Origin: Chlorops oryzae
Lineage: Eukaryota; Arthropoda; Insecta; Diptera; Chloropidae
DNA length: 64,000 bases
Assembly (NCBI GenBank): GCA_020466095.1
Contig: CM035808.1
Location: forward strand, 96,430,922-96,494,921
Direction of reading: 5' to 3'
Shown here in pieces: positions 21,201 through 31,643 of this stretch (positions are counted from its first letter, which is position 1; each line of letters opens with the position of its first letter). Under the pieces are notes generated by a model, which did not search any database, was not told where the DNA came from, and was given only the letters and a program-made list of their open reading frames with translations. The position numbers and the translations under genes were made by a program.

Positions 21201-24200
21201 GGGAAGTACTGACACTAATTCGAGGGGTGAGTCTCTTTTGGAATATATTATAAACAAAAATATAACTATTCTAAACCGGGGTAACGAACCTACATTCATT
21301 AACGCAATAAGGGGGGAAGTCCTAGACTTAACTCTATGCAGCTTGAATCTATTGTCCGTTATCTCAAACTGGCACGTCTCAAAAGAGGCCTCCATGTCGG
21401 ATCATAGGCACATAAGATTCGACATTGACGTCCCTACAGAGGAATTCACAGTTTACCGCAACCCAAAGAAAACCAACTGGGACAGCTTTCGATTCTACCT
21501 AGAACAGAAAGTTAACTGCTCATCGTCCGAAATTAATTCGACAGATGAGCTTGAGACTGAGGCTATACTTCTTCAAGAGAGTCTCAAACACTCATTCGAA
21601 AAGAGCTGCCCGCTGAAAGCCAAGAAGGCGCATAGGGATGTTCCCTGGTGGAACAAAACACTGGGAAAACTCAGATGTCTCACCAGGAAGCTCTTTAACA
21701 GGGCAAAGCGATCTGGCGACTGGATCGCCTACAAAGCTGCCCTCACAAGTTACAACAAAGAATTGAGGAAATCCAAAAGAGCCACATGGAGAGAACACTG
21801 TAGTAGGGTCTCAAACCTGCCTGACATGTTTCGTCTCCAAAAGGCTATAGCGATAGATCACTCAAACGGCCTCAGTACCCTTAGGAGGCCAGATGGTAGT
21901 TATACCTCATCGATAGGCGAGACAGGAAGTCTCTTGTTAGAAACACACTTCCCTGGCTGCGTACCACTGGTTTTACGTTCATGCCAAACGCCTGTAATTC
22001 CAAATACAGCAAATGGCAGAGCCAGAAGTCTTGCGGGGAAAATAATTAACAATCGTACGGTACAGTGGGCTATATCCACTTTCAGCCCATATAAATCCCC
22101 GGGCCCGGACGGAATACGTCCTTGCCTGCTTCAGCAGGGGTCCGATATAATAACAACACAATTGGTAAGGATACTAAGAGCCAGTCTTCTGATGGCCTAT
22201 ATTCCATCAAACTGGAACGAAGCGAAGGTAGTGTTCATCCCGAAGCCAGGGAAAGCAAATGAACACTCGCCAAAGGCATTTAGGCCTATAAGCCTCAGTT
22301 CCTTTTTCATCAAAACGATGGAAAAACTCATTGATCAGTACATAAGAAGTAATAGTCTCAAAGACTACCCACTGAACAAAACACAATTTGCCTACCAACC
22401 GGGCAAGTCAACGGTGACTGCCCTTCATAGCCTGACTACTGTCATAGAAAAGGCTCTACAGGCAAAAACCATAGCCCTCTGTGCATTCATAGACATCTCG
22501 GGGGCTTTCGACAACACATCCTACAGTGCTATCGAAACCGCTATGAACCAAAAAGCTATACCACCCCTGCTAGCTAACTGGATTCTACACATGTTGAAAA
22601 ACAGGGAAATAAGTAGTGATTTAGGTGGGGTGAAGCAGTCGATCAACGCCTCTAAAGGCTGTCCTCAAGGTGGAGTACTTTCTCCCCTACTATGGATAAT
22701 CGTGATCGATGACCTCCTAAACCTACTTAACGAACATGGCGTTAAAGCGCAAGGATACGCAGATGACCTGGTCATATGCGTGGCCGGCTGGGACGATAGT
22801 ACAATATCGTCTCGAATGCAATCGGCCCTAGAGCTCGTCATAAACTGGTGTACTGGTAAGGGCCTTACCATACACCCAAACAAGACAAAGCTTGTGCCTT
22901 TCACGAAAAGGACTAAGATTAACCTTAAAAGTCCCATCATCGCAGGCAAGCAAATAGGTTTCAGTGAAGAAGCTACGTATTTGGGAGTAGTCCTAGACAA
23001 AAGGCTAAGCTGGAACCCCCATATTGACTATATTGTCAATAAAGCCTCTAAAGCATTATTCATATGCCAAAGGCTTTATGGGAAAACTTGGGGTATCTCC
23101 CCGCGCATGACATATTGGTCCTACTCAAGCGTTGTAAGACCAATAATAACCTATGCTGCTTTAATCTGGTGGCCAAAGGTCAGACAAAGGACCACTGAGA
23201 ACAAACTAGGGAAGCTCCATAGGCTGGTATGCGGAGGCATCACAGGGGCAATGAGAACATGCCCCACAGATGCACTGGGTGTCATAACGGGCATCCCACC
23301 AATTACCATCCAAATCCAAAAAGAGGCAATGGCGAGTGCACTTCGATTGCACAACACCATAAGCCTAAAAAGTGGAGATCTTCAAGGGCACCTCTCGATA
23401 CTCTTAAACGTATTCGACGACCCAATTATGAAGATACCAGACAACATACAGAGAAAACTGTATCTAACTCGCAGGTTCGAAGTTAACATCACTGAACGCG
23501 GGGAATTCAATAACGTCCTGCTCCAATTCGACAAGGATTCGCAAATCTGGTACACAGATGGATCCAAACTTGAAGATGGAAGCACGGGCGCGGGCATCAT
23601 GGGACCTAGGTTCCAAAAAGCCCTCCCAATGGGTAACTACCCAACCATCTTTCAGGCAGAACTATATGCGATAGAAATCTGTGTCCGAGAATGTCTCAAA
23701 AGGAAGACTAAAGGGACCACTATCCATATACTGTCTGACAGCCAAGCTGTACTAAAGGCCCTGAAGGCCGCATACGTTAAGTCTGCAATGGTAGACAGCT
23801 GCTATAAACTCCTGAATCAACTCAGCTGTCACAACAAAGTGGCGCTGTGGTGGGTTCCAGGACATGCAGGGCACGAAGGAAACGAAAGAGCTGATTGCCT
23901 CGCAAAACGAGGAGCTCAAAGGTGCTTCATAGGCCCTGAGCCTTTCTGCACTCTTCAGAAATCGTATAATGCAGAAATTATTCGGATTTGGGAGCAAAGA
24001 TGCCTTAAAGCATCCTGGATGAACTCAAAAGGTCAAAGGCAGGCTAAAAGATTCATCGCTCCCAACGAAAACGTCTCAAAGAGACTACTCTGCCTTGGCA
24101 GAGAGGATCTAAAAATCCTAACCGGATACCTGACGGGGCACTGCAAATTGAGATATCATCTCAAAAAGATAGGCCTCTCTAATGAATCAACATGCCGATT

Positions 24201-24448
24201 CTGTGAAATGGACGAAGAAACGCCAGAACACATTCTCTGCGACTGCCCTTCACTGAGCAGCCGCAGGCTGTTCCACTTTGGGGACGCAATGATCGCCCCT
24301 TATAAATTTTGGAACGTCTTTAAACCGTCCACAGTGCTCAACTTCATAAAGAGCCTAAGGATGGAGAATTAAAGAACCACTGGGGTTAGCACAATAGATC
24401 CTCTGTGGTCGCGGTGCGCATTATTCCCCAATTTTAATAATAATAATA
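21201..24448 (+). mobile_element. 5'-truncated LINE of LOA/I type with RNase H
   Basis: 3.25 kb bounded by a 13-bp target duplication. It lacks a 5' UTR, ORF1 and most of the endonuclease, has one long uninterrupted ORF2 remnant, a ~50-bp 3' UTR and a (TAA)n tail. Presence of RNase H after RT and the TAA tail separate it from the jockey-type LINEs around it. Truncation at the 5' end is the usual outcome of target-primed reverse transcription. The open frame indicates a young insertion. Confidence 0.88.
21202..24372 (+). CDS. LOA/I-type ORF2 remnant: end of endonuclease, RT, RNase H, zinc finger
   Basis: Open from the element's first codon (a TAG lies just before, in the target repeat) to TAA 24370-24372; there is no native start codon. 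About 1056 residues. They comprise the last endonuclease block (TNSRGESLLEYI and MSDHRHIRFD), RT with SPGPDGIRP, PQGGVLSPLLW and catalytic GYADDLVI (~518-525), then thumb YLGVVLDKRLSWNPHID. An RNase H follows with YTDGSKLEDGSTGAG (~783), FQAELYAIE, ILSDSQAVLKAL and VPGHAGHEGNERAD. A C-terminal CRFCEMDEETPEHILCDCP zinc module sits at ~998. All catalytic residues are present, but the protein lacks most of the nicking domain. Confidence 0.92.
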   Translation, partial: GSTDTNSRGESLLEYIINKNITILNRGNEPTFINAIRGEVLDLTLCSLNLLSVISNWHVSKEASMSDHRHIRFDIDVPTEEFTVYRNPKKTNWDSFRFYLEQKVNCSSSEINSTDELETEAILLQESLKHSFEKSCPLKAKKAHRDVPWWNKTLGKLRCLTRKLFNRAKRSGDWIAYKAALTSYNKELRKSKRATWREHCSRVSNLPDMFRLQKAIAIDHSNGLSTLRRPDGSYTSSIGETGSLLLETHFPGCVPLVLRSCQTPVIPNTANGRARSLAGKIINNRTVQWAISTFSPYKSPGPDGIRPCLLQQGSDIITTQLVRILRASLLMAYIPSNWNEAKVVFIPKPGKANEHSPKAFRPISLSSFFIKTMEKLIDQYIRSNSLKDYPLNKTQFAYQPGKSTVTALHSLTTVIEKALQAKTIALCAFIDISGAFDNTSYSAIETAMNQKAIPPLLANWILHMLKNREISSDLGGVKQSINASKGCPQGGVLSPLLWIIVIDDLLNLLNEHGVKAQGYADDLVICVAGWDDSTISSRMQSALELVINWCTGKGLTIHPNKTKLVPFTKRTKINLKSPIIAGKQIGFSEEATYLGVVLDKRLSWNPHIDYIVNKASKALFICQRLYGKTWGISPRMTYWSYSSVVRPIITYAALIWWPKVRQRTTENKLGKLHRLVCGGITGAMRTCPTDALGVITGIPPITIQIQKEAMASALRLHNTISLKSGDLQGHLSILLNVFDDPIMKIPDNIQRKLYLTRRFEVNITERGEFNNVLLQFDKDSQIWYTDGSKLEDGSTGAGIMGPRFQKALPMGNYPTIFQAELYAIEICVRECLKRKTKGTTIHILSDSQAVLKALKAAYVKSAMVDSCYKLLNQLSCHNKVALWWVPGHAGHEGNERADCLAKRGAQRCFIGPEPFCTLQKSYNAEIIRIWEQRCLKASWMNSKGQRQAKRFIAPNENVSKRLLCLGREDLKILTGYLTGHCKLRYHLKKIGLSNESTCRFCEMDEETPEHILCDCPSLSSRRLFHFGDAMIAPYKFWNVFKPSTVLNFIKSLRMEN

Positions 24449-25119
24449 AATACCCATATACAAGGGAAATCCTTTACTTTTCTACATAGCAGTTGTTTAA
24501 GCTCGTAGCTAAAAAATGGTTCTCCGCCTTTTTGGTACAGATGGTCCAGCTTCAGAAAATTGGTCTTCCATGCCATCCATTCTTCAGTTTTTTTTTTGGG
24601 CACGCTACGCAACTGCGATTCAGCCTTTTCGCGGTGGAATAAATGTAAAACACTTTATTTCACTGGCTAAACTAGTCTCTACTTTTCTCCAAAAGTGCAA
24701 AAAGTTGCAACCCTGACGTCATTTTAACCACACTGATTTCACTCGTGCTGGATATGGGTTTGCTAATTGACGGCGGAAATCCATTTATCGGGCTTTTAGC
24801 GCACTTTTTTTTATATGGAGTTTGACAGTTTATGCCTGCTCGATACAGGCCTTAACACTGAACAATAAAAGTATTGCCACACTTGGTCAAAGTATAGCTG
24901 AACATTTTTTGTCAGTTAAGAGACGCTAATAAGTTTTGTGACATTTCATTTAAAGACAGCTGAACATTTTGAAGCAAAAAGCGACGTTTAATAAAAATAA
25001 ATAAAAATAAAACTGATCACTGTTGACAGCACAGTTGCTGCAAAAAGTATTGTGACAATTTACTAAACGAATTTAAACAATTTAAATAAAAACAGTCAAT
25101 GAGTAAATTGTAATTAAAT

Positions 25120-26514
25120 ATGGAATCGAATGAAGAAGCTCCGTTTATGAGCCCTGCTAGAAGCAGAAATAAAGCAAAAAATAAGCCCTACGACCGTAAA
25201 AAAGTGATGGTTGTATTGAAAAGCAACTCAATGAGTAATATCAACGATGAAGCTGAGTCAGCTAATCCGAAGCTGCTGAACAACAAATTCAGAATTCTCA
25301 TGAATGAGGATTCAAATCATTCGGGAGCAGAATCCTGTGATATGAACGAGGAAACGGTAGATGAAGATGGAGAATCCACCGATAGTACCGAAACCAACGT
25401 AACGATGGAATCTCAGAAATCCATAAAGCGGAAGAGGACGTCAGATTCTGATGCACAGCAAAATCAATACAAGCAGAAGCCGTCGAGGCCGCCCCAAATA
25501 ATTCTGGCGAAAGAGACCAACATCAAAGCAGTAAGCAGTGTTCTTAATATTACCATTAAAAATAAACTTTATACATTTATTCCTAAGAAATATCATACTA
25601 TTTTAAATATTAAGAATCCAAGTGACTTTATTAAGGCTAAAAAAGTGCTAAATAAAAACAAAGTGAAGTATTTTACTTATACACCAAAATGGGATCGCAC
25701 TTTTAGCGTTATCCTAAAAAATTTTCCGATGTATTATAACAGCAGCGACATTGTAGAAGCATTAAGTGCGTACAAGGATGAAATTGATATTTGTAAAGTA
25801 ACAAAATTTAAGCAGTCTTGGCTTTTGCAAGTCTCAAAAAACTCGAATTTAAAACTCTTGTTCAATATTAAATTTTTAAACCAAATTAGAGTCTATTTTG
25901 AGAAATTTGAAAAGAAAGAAATTTCGCAGTGCAAAAGATGCCAACGTTATGGTCATGTGGCATCCAACTGTAACATGGATTACAGATGTGTGAAATGCGG
26001 AAAAGGGCATGGCCCAGGTAATTGCAATATTCCCAAAAAAGAGGAGAACAAAGAGATGGTAATCGAAAAACAAAATGATGGGTCTACTAAGACCTATATT
26101 GGGAAAAAACTGCATTGCATACTCTGTAATAAGGAAGGTCACACGGCCAATTATAAGCGCTGCGAAGTTTTTATCGATTTAAAACAAAAAAGAGAAAAGT
26201 TAAAGACTGAAAGGTTTTTGGTTAAAACTAAAAATATACCTCCGAGATTTCAAGAAGCACCTCAGAGAAATCGAAACATTACTTATGCACAAGTAGCAAA
26301 GCAAAATGCACAAAGACCAAATACAGGCACAAATCAGCCAAATATGAACTTTATTAATAATGAATGCGAAGAAATCTTTGGCATGTCCCTTAAGGATTGC
26401 CTGATAGCTACGAATCAATTCATGAAAGAATACAAAAAATGCGATTCAAAAGAAAATAAACAGATGAAATTATTTAATTTCTTTATTACAATGTGCAGTA
26501 ATGAATCAAAATAA
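25120..26514 (+). CDS. LINE A1 ORF1: Gag-like protein, intact (464 aa)
   Basis: ATG 25120 to TAA 26512-26514. The N-terminal ~120 residues are acidic and serine-rich with a basic KSIKRKRTS patch. Residues ~130-265 match the PRE_C2HC/RRM-like core of jockey-clade Gag proteins (FIPKKYHTILNIKN, ILKNFPMYYNSSDIVEAL). Zinc knuckles start at C271 (CKRCQRYGHVASNC), C290 (CVKCGKGHGPGNC) and C333 (CILCNKEGHTANYKRC). The C-terminal helix region includes FGMSLKDCLIATNQFM. It would bind element RNA. The last 14 nt overlap ORF2, suggesting coupled translation. Residue 313 is Met here and Ile in the duplicate. Confidence 0.88.
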   Translation: MESNEEAPFMSPARSRNKAKNKPYDRKKVMVVLKSNSMSNINDEAESANPKLLNNKFRILMNEDSNHSGAESCDMNEETVDEDGESTDSTETNVTMESQKSIKRKRTSDSDAQQNQYKQKPSRPPQIILAKETNIKAVSSVLNITIKNKLYTFIPKKYHTILNIKNPSDFIKAKKVLNKNKVKYFTYTPKWDRTFSVILKNFPMYYNSSDIVEALSAYKDEIDICKVTKFKQSWLLQVSKNSNLKLLFNIKFLNQIRVYFEKFEKKEISQCKRCQRYGHVASNCNMDYRCVKCGKGHGPGNCNIPKKEENKEMVIEKQNDGSTKTYIGKKLHCILCNKEGHTANYKRCEVFIDLKQKREKLKTERFLVKTKNIPPRFQEAPQRNRNITYAQVAKQNAQRPNTGTNQPNMNFINNECEEIFGMSLKDCLIATNQFMKEYKKCDSKENKQMKLFNFFITMCSNESK

Positions 26515-29426
26515 ACTGAAAATTGTTCATTGCAATATAAATTCTGTCGTATCGCTCCGAAAGCGTTTCGAACTTGAGAACTTTTTAAATGAGCATAAGC
26601 CGGATGTGATGGCTTTATGCGAAACAGGGCTGAGCGAAAAACACAATTTTCAATTAGTCAATTACAATATAGTGAGAAAAGATAAATTTTTAAAAGGCGA
26701 AGTCGGTCTTGCCATAATAATTTCTAAACGATTAAGCTTTTCGATAAGTGACATAAAATTTTTTATTAAAATGGCTATGGCGGTTTCCCTGAATTTAATA
26801 GACGGGAAACACTTAACCATAATTGAAGCGTATTATCCCACATCAAAAAGTGAAACAATAGCTACTGATTTTGAAAATTTGCTGGGAAATTTTGTCGACC
26901 AAAATATTGTTTTGTGTGGGGATTTTAATTGCCACTAAACCTTCTGGGGCAATAAAACGTTAGATTCAAGAGGCAAAATCTTATATAATTGGTACATAGA
27001 GAAATGCCTTGAAAAACAAATCCAGATTATTAAACCAATTGAGCCCACATTCAGAAGAAACAGGTCGGAATCAGTTATAGACCTTTTTTTCATATCCGAC
27101 TCAGAAAGCATTCAAATCGAAAAAACCTTTGCACAAAATTTAGCCTTTCTCTCTGATCACGCTGCACTGATGATCAACGTCATCTGTAAAAAAGTTTTAA
27201 TTAAGAAAAAGGAAGCCAGATTAAATTTCAATAAAACTAATTTTATCAAATTTAATAAGATCATAGAAAAGGAATTACAGTCAATTGGATTGCCAACAGA
27301 AAGAAATTTAAATGAACAAGAAATAGAGCATTTTGTTAAGCTTTTTGGGGGTGCTTTTGAGAAAGCGATAAAAAATTGCATTCCCGTCATTAAGACGGAT
27401 AACGTTCTCAATCTGCCCAGATTTCTAAAGGAGCTGATATATGAAAAAAAGAGAATTCGGCGAATGCTGTTCAGGAATCTGGGAGTTTCGAATCAACAAA
27501 CAACTGCTCTCAAGGACGCCTTAAAAAAGCTTAACAAAAAAAATTAAAAAAGAAGTGGAGATTGCAAAAAGAAATAAATTCATTCGACAACATAAAACAA
27601 ATAACGATCTGTTTAGAAAGCTTAAAAGTTCTAGAGGGGAAAATATAATAGCTCAGCGTTAGAATCAGACAATAGGCTCGTCTTAGACGATAAGGAAAAG
27701 GTTGAGATTCTTGGAAAGCAATATGAAACTACCTTTTGCAATGTAAAAAATATAAATCCAGTAAGGGCTAAGGAAATTGAAAATAAATTAATTAACGTAA
27801 CAAACATTAATACACCAATAGTTGATTTCAATGAAAAAATAACGCTCTTAATGCAAAGAAGTTTTGCAGTAACTTTTGCGACATGAACGACGTCAAATAC
27901 TATATAAAAAATTTGAATAACAAAATGTCGACTGGGTTGACGGCATTTCTAATTTCTTGCTCAAAAAATTGCATTTTATTCAATCACTGCTTAAACGTTT
28001 TGTATTTTCCGAAAGAATGGAAAACTGCTAAAATAATCCCAATACTAAAAACAGGGAAATCACCGATTAGCCCAGAAAGTTATCGCCCAGTATCTTTACT
28101 TTCAAATGTTGGAAAAGTTTTCGAAGTCCACATTCTGAGGCTTCTAAATGAGGAAATCGAAAAGTTGACACTCTTCAAAACTTTCAAATGGGGTTTAGAA
28201 ATGGTTTGTCCACAATTCACCCACTTATGTGTCTTGCAGATGAAGTGCAAGGGGGCATGTGTAAAAAGCACACAACTGTCACAGTGATGCTTGATGTTGA
28301 AAAAGCTTTCGATTCCATTTATACCAAAGGCCTCATATATAAGCTAAAAAAATTTCGGCTTCAGTTTCTCAATAATAAAAATCATTGCATCCTTTCTAAG
28401 CGATCGCTCGTTTAAAGTAAAAATTAATAATGGAATATCGAGTCTGTTTCAAATAAAGTCAAGTGTTCCCCAAGGTGCAATTCTCTCTCCAACACTTTAT
28501 AATATTTTTTTAGCAGATTTTCCAAAGCCCACTAATCAAAAGGTAAAAATTTTAGTCTACGCAGATGACGTGGCTATTTTTTCAACTGGTCCAAAACTCA
28601 CTAAAATCGTAAGAGACATAAATTGGTATTTAGAGTCAATCCACGACTTCTACACTCAATGGGGTAAAAATAAACGCAAGTAAGTCTGAGGCAATTAAAT
28701 TCTATGATAAACAGAACTCTTATAAAAACTGCCGACGCCAAGACCGCTGAACATATTTATAAAGAAAGAACGAGTCATGGAGAAAGCAACGGTTAAGTAT
28801 CTAGGCATAACTTTTGACACCCATTTTTACTTTAATTCACATATTAATCGAATCAGAGGAAGGCGAAAGCTGCTTATGTGAACTGGGTCCATCTCTTAGG
28901 CAGAGCAAACAGACTCGGCAAAAATTTTAAAGAATTAATCTATAAAGCCTTCATAAGGAGCCAAATGACGTATGGCTTTCCCGTCTGGTGCAACACTGCA
29001 TCGACAAATATTAACCTCCTAGGGAGAGTAAAAGAGGGTGCCTCAGACACATAACCAATAGATATGGCTCATATAACGCTTTCGGCATTTTTAAAGGCAT
29101 AAGAACTAAATGTTTTATATAAAGAGACAAAAATTCCCAGCTTAGAAAAGTTTTTAATTAAAGTCGGACTTAAAGCTGCAGCTGATTTCAAAATCCCGGA
29201 AAACAGGATTTTACAATCGGTACATAAAAAGGAAATTTGTTGGGGCAAAGAACAATTTTTATTATCACCTGTACATTTCGAGGCTTTGGAGCAAGGGTCT
29301 GCATTGAGAAGTCATCCTGAAGGATGCGGGTCAGCTATGATAAGCGTGCCAAATTACAAAAAGAATGTCAAATTTGATTCTCAATATGTAAATCAAAGTA
29401 AATTTAAGTTGTTAAACTTTGTTTAA
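26501..29426 (+). pseudogene. LINE A1 ORF2 (EN + RT), broken
   Basis: ATG 26501 lies inside ORF1. The endonuclease reads IVHCNINSV, MALCETGLSEKHN and LCGDFNCH, then a TAA at 26936-26938, continuing in frame as TFWGNKTLDSRGK. The linker (27170-27547) carries IRRMLFRNLG. RT blocks follow in changing frames: NNKMSTGL, SYRPVSLLSNVGK, DVEKAFDSIY, SSVPQGAILSPTLYN and YADDVAIFSTG. The last readable codons end at TAA 29424-29426. At least four frame changes and one nonsense codon make it inactive, although the EN and RT catalytic motifs survive. Confidence 0.82.
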
Positions 29427-29802
29427 GAGCTTTTTGTTTTTTAGTCTGTAAGTGTTGTTTAGTCTTATAAGTGTTTAATTTAGTTTTTAAGTAACTGTTA
29501 TAAATAGTTTTTTCCCCAAAGAACTTTTTTCCATTTGAACAAAACACTAAAATGTCTATTATTCAAAAAATTAGTCCCGAAAGGACATAAATTCTCATAA
29601 ATATGTAAGCACTCTAACCGTTTGTAGGTGAAAAATTGTCGTATTGAGCAATGTATCCTAAGAAAATTAGTCTAAGTCAAATTATGTTAGCATAAGCTTT
29701 TGTAAATCTGTAAAGCAAACATTTAACAATAAACTCAATTCCAAATGAAATTATTAGTGCTCTGTGAATTCTTGTGAAGTGAAAAACTAAAAAGTGAATA
29801 AC

Positions 29803-30367
29803 AAGTAAGGGTGTTATAGTCAGGCAAGCCTGACAATAGAATACCCGACACAGACACACATCTTCAAATAATTTTTAATATCAGGAGTTGTTTAAGGCCA
29901 TAGGGGCCCCATATACCGACATTTGTTTAATTTCTTTATGAAAACCGCCCCTTTGCCACGCCCACTTTTCCAATTTTTCAAAATTCTAATCGGAGGCTTA
30001 AATATACGCGCAAATGCTAAGTTTCATTGAAATATATGGAAAATGTGAGATTTTGGGGCAGTTTTAAGATTTTTGTGACAGACCCTAGTACTGGAGGCAC
30101 CCCTAAAAATGGTCGATCGGGTCCATTCACAAACTTGTTTTTACTCATGTCCCCGTGAGCACGCATACCAAATTTCGTGAAGATAGCTCAACTCCTTCGA
30201 TAAGAAAACTGTATACAAACAGACAGACGGACATGGCTAAACCGAATCTCCTAGTGACTCTGATCATTTCTATATATATTTTGTATGGTCTATCTCGACT
30301 GGTTCTGGGTGTTACACACAACCCAACAAACGCAATATACCCTCGACACAGAGTGTGTCGGGTATAA
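29803..30367 (-). mobile_element. INE-1/DINE-1-like non-autonomous Helentron
   Basis: In minus orientation it opens TTATACCCGACACAC and continues with the arrangement known from Drosophila INE-1: 'TAACACCCAGAA', a stretch with TATATATA and TGATCAG, then 'GCCATGTCCGTCTGTCTG', followed by 'ACGAAATTTGGTATGC'. Near the other end a perfect 7-bp stem with 2-nt loop (gtcaggcaagcctgac, 29819-29834) fits the 3' hairpin of Helitron-type elements. The flanks show that about 225 bp of LINE sequence (equivalent to A3 34940-35165) is missing at the site. Confidence 0.75.
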
Positions 30368-31643
30368 TGACGGAAGAGATTGTTTCGAAAGAGCAATGGA
30401 AGGAAGCTCTTAAGAGTAATAAGTTTTATGAGCTGTCCGACGATTCCGACAGCGAAATGGATGTTTATAACAGCGACAAGGACCGGGATCTGGATAAAGA
30501 GTCGCAGGAAAACCCGATAATAAGAAAGAGGAAAGTACCTGCTAAGAAAGGGACCAGCATGCAAGCAACGAAAGCAGCGCCGACGGTAGCACCAAAAGCA
30601 CCACCAAAAACAGCGAGAGCACCTGAAATTATATTGAGCAATGTAAACATTAAATTGGTGAGTGACAAGATTAGCAAGGCATTAGGCAATAGGCATTTTA
30701 ATTTCATCCCTCGAAGGAATGGAAATATTGTTCTTAATATAAAGAATCTGGGGGACTTTTATAAAGTACGGGACCTGTTAGAAAAGGAGAATTTTCAATT
30801 CTTTACTTTTACTCCCAAGAGCGATAGGCCGGAGTAATTTATTTTAAAAAATTCCCCTCAGTACTACACTGAGGAACACATTTAGAAGGCTTTCGAAGTC
30901 TTCGAATCTGAAGCGCGCTTACTTAAAGTAAGCAAATTCAGAAATTCTTGGATCCTCCAATTCCAAATAGGATCTAATGTTAGCTCAATTTTGAGCATTA
31001 AATACCTAAATCAGGTCCGAGTATATATTGAAAAATTCAGGAGCCATGGGTGGTACAGTGCAAACGCTGTCAGCGTTATAACCACATGGCATCAAACTGC
31101 CACATGCCTTTTAGGTGTGTCAAATGTGGAGAGGGGCATGGTCCGAACAAGTGCAAAATTCCGAAAAAGGAAGAAAATACAGAGGTATTTTCAGTTACCC
31201 TGAAAGACGGCACTGTCCAGCAGCAGGTTGGACAAAAAGTGCATTGCACTCTGTGCAATAAGGATGGGCACACCGCCAATTATAGGAATTGTGAGTGTAC
31301 AAAAAACTTATTTTGAAAAGGGAGGCCCAGAAGAATATAAAAGTCCCCCAGAAAGTGTTCCGTAAAGCGAATTTCGTTAAACCCTAGAGTAGCAAATGTC
31401 CAGCAAGGCCTATCATTTGCCCAAGCTCTTGGAGCCACAACAGTAGAGTCCGTCCGCAAACAACCGCAAGTTGACGGCATCTCTTTTATTAATGAGGAAT
31501 GAAGATCCCTTTTTGGAACAAGTCTGTCCGAGTGCTTATCTAGAACAAACGACTTTTTAAAAAGATATGCCCCAAATGCCCCGAAAGAGGTTAGGCAAGA
31601 AAAACTCTTTGGTTTTTTCCTCTCAATGTGTTTAAATGGATAA
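30367..31643 (+). pseudogene. LINE A2 ORF1 (Gag-like), 5' replaced and frameshifted
   Basis: The first codons are lost to the INE-1 insert; an ATG at 30367, at the insert border, happens to restore a start (MTEEIVSKEQWK). It is open to TAA at 30835-30837 through the acidic N-terminus and FIPRRNGNIVLNIKN core. It then continues with another stop near 30883 and a frameshift to the knuckles CKRCQRYNHMASNC, CVKCGEGHGPNKC and CTLCNKDGHTANYRNC (31053-31290). Further breaks follow before the stop at 31641-31643. It resembles A3 ORF1 more than A1 ORF1. Confidence 0.78.

Larger units (their letters stand above)
20851..24860. mobile_element. Possible older DNA element with diverged TIRs, split by the LOA-type LINE
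   Basis: The left border cagtaaaggccggtatcgag (20851-20870) resembles the reverse complement of the right border ctcgatacaggccttaacac (24840-24859). Weaker similarity continues inward (catata, cgcgctaaa). Removing the LINE at 21201-24448 and one target copy leaves about 750 bp. No transposase is recognised; short frames across the joined site have no known motif. The similarity is imperfect and could be chance. Confidence 0.3.
24861..29742 (+). mobile_element. Jockey-clade LINE A1 (copy 1)
   Basis: Leader of about 250 bp, intact ORF1 (25120-26514), broken ORF2 (26501-29426) and a ~315-bp 3' UTR running straight into the 5' end of LINE A2 without a poly-A tail. The 5' border is approximate. 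Confidence 0.8.

Noticed and set aside
30145..30564. 139-codon minus-strand frame, also at 46532-46951
   Set aside because: It spans the border between the INE-1-like insert and LINE ORF1, so it cannot be an ancestral gene and has no domain.
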